Source of the DNA: an uncultured Erysipelotrichaceae bacterium
GTDB lineage: Bacteria > Bacillota_I > Bacilli_A > Erysipelotrichales > Erysipelotrichaceae
Assembly: GCA_944326055.1 (NCBI GenBank)
Contig: CALVCT010000068.1
Span: 1-42,193, forward strand
Direction of reading: 5' to 3'
Length of the DNA: 42,193 nt
Below are positions 41,472-42,193 of the stretch, piece after piece; the stretch's first letter is position 1, and each line of letters starts with the position of its first letter. Position numbers and translations under genes: made by a program. The notes under the pieces were generated by a model. The model was not told the DNA's origin and searched no databases. It saw only the letters and a program-made list of their open reading frames with translations.

Positions 41472-42193
41472 ATGGAAATACCAAAGAAAGCAGCTATCAT
41501 TGCCTGTCTTATGACTCTGGCACACTATTCTGATGAAGAACATCCTTTGAGTACATCTGAGATCATCAAGCATATGTCAGATGACTTTGGTCTTGAGCTC
41601 TGCCGCCAATCAGTAGCAGAATATCTCAAGATCTATGAGATGTTGGGTATCGAGATCGGAGAGATCAAACGTAAGTATTATTATGATGATAGAGAACTAC
41701 AGAACGAGGAAGTAGAAGTACTGTGTCATTCGATCATGGCCAATAATACGATACCACTATCTTACTCTAAAGAGCTCATCAACAAACTAAAGAAGACCCA
41801 AGGCCCATACTTCGCCAAAAACAAGAACCTTGATTTCAATATCTTCAATATCGATAAGCGCAATAATAAAGAGATCTATATGAATATTGCCACGATCTCT
41901 AAAGCTATCGATGAAGGAAGGAAGATCAGCTTTGATTATTATCACTATGATCATGATAAACGATCAGTCAAAAGCAGAGAAGAGCGCTATAAAGTGATAC
42001 CATGCAGAACTGTATCTGTCCAAAGTAGGTTCTATCTTGTCACTTACAGCGAGAAATATAAAGATTATGTCCACTATCGTATCGATAAGATGAAAGATGT
42101 ACGCATCGAAGAGAAGATGAACACGATATATAAGATCGATCCTTATCAGTACACTAGACATCGCTTATATATGCAAGCCGGAGAGATAAAGGA
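41472..42193 (+). CDS. WYL-domain transcriptional regulator, 3' partial
   Basis: 240 codons, open at the window end. The N-terminal winged helix (about 1-65) has MTLAHYSDEEHPLSTSEIIK and CRQSVAEYLKIYEMLGIEI, like the WYL regulator at 15 kb. The WYL domain (about 140-205) has AIDEGRKISFDYYHYD, EERYKVIPCRTVSVQSRFYL and YVHYRIDKMKDVRI. TAGAAT (41457-41462) is a possible -10 and AGGA (41463-41466) may be a Shine-Dalgarno 5 nt before the ATG. It follows a terminator, so it is a new transcription unit. Its targets lie outside the window or are unknown. Confidence 0.85.
   Translation, partial: MEIPKKAAIIACLMTLAHYSDEEHPLSTSEIIKHMSDDFGLELCRQSVAEYLKIYEMLGIEIGEIKRKYYYDDRELQNEEVEVLCHSIMANNTIPLSYSKELINKLKKTQGPYFAKNKNLDFNIFNIDKRNNKEIYMNIATISKAIDEGRKISFDYYHYDHDKRSVKSREERYKVIPCRTVSVQSRFYLVTYSEKYKDYVHYRIDKMKDVRIEEKMNTIYKIDPYQYTRHRLYMQAGEIK

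Noticed and set aside
1-42193. CRISPR arrays, tRNA or rRNA genes, known riboswitches
   Set aside because: No regularly spaced repeats, no cloverleaf with a TTCRANNC arm in a gap, and no conserved riboswitch core were seen while reading both strands. The only near-periodic repeats are the ankyrin codons and the three abiE motifs.

Overview
The window is about 42 kb of a low-GC Bacillota (Firmicutes) chromosome. The mix of genes (anaerobic class III ribonucleotide reductase, a Bce-type peptide-resistance module, GlgC/GlgD-type glycogen synthesis, WYL, MarR and DegV proteins, IspG) fits an anaerobic gut or oral bacterium, perhaps near Erysipelotrichia. That placement is inferred from gene content and I cannot confirm it. 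Native genes favour ATC for Ile and are rich in GATC. One island, about 9.2-11.98 kb, has clearly higher GC and lacks that GATC excess.

Layout. (1) 1-3503: anaerobic RNR operon with two fusions: a MarR-like DNA-binding domain joined to a NrdG-type radical SAM activase, and NrdD carrying a C-terminal CPNC redoxin domain. (2) 3.7-9.2 kb: a TetR regulator, then a CBS protein translationally coupled to a BceRS-like two-component system and a BceAB-like ABC transporter, with a candidate response-regulator site before the transporter. (3) 9.2-11.98 kb: a decayed mobile element with an intact AbiE toxin-antitoxin pair, a relaxase C-terminal stub and a frameshifted serine-recombinase C-terminal stub. 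(4) 12-22 kb: marR-degV, DNA polymerase IV with a small partner gene, a WYL regulator, two membrane proteins, an aminotransferase, an HPr-kinase/PEPCK-like protein with a ZIP transporter, ispG and a GNAT gene. (5) 22.2-26.7 kb: a frameshifted ABC exporter, a decayed flavin-reductase-like gene, an unknown lipoprotein and an XRE-TPR regulator. (6) 26.8-38.4 kb: glycogen cluster glgP-pulA / glgC-glgD-glgA-glgB, followed by a second degV and a YgjP-like metallohydrolase. (7) 38.5-42.2 kb: a 26-codon small ORF with its own promoter and terminator, an ankyrin-repeat protein, an EF-G paralogue with altered GTPase residues, and a second WYL regulator cut by the window end.

How the genes work together. 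The nrd pair would supply deoxynucleotides without oxygen, possibly with built-in regulation and built-in reductant. The CBS-Bce block would sense and remove cell-wall-active peptides. The glycogen cluster appears to have separate promoters for breakdown (glgP-pulA) and synthesis (glgC-D-A-B), the latter with a palindrome over its -35. A recurring regulatory theme is a -10 hexamer 6-9 nt before a start codon with no Shine-Dalgarno (dinB, WYL regulator, HPrK-like, ispG, GNAT, XRE-TPR, second degV), suggesting that leaderless mRNAs are common here.
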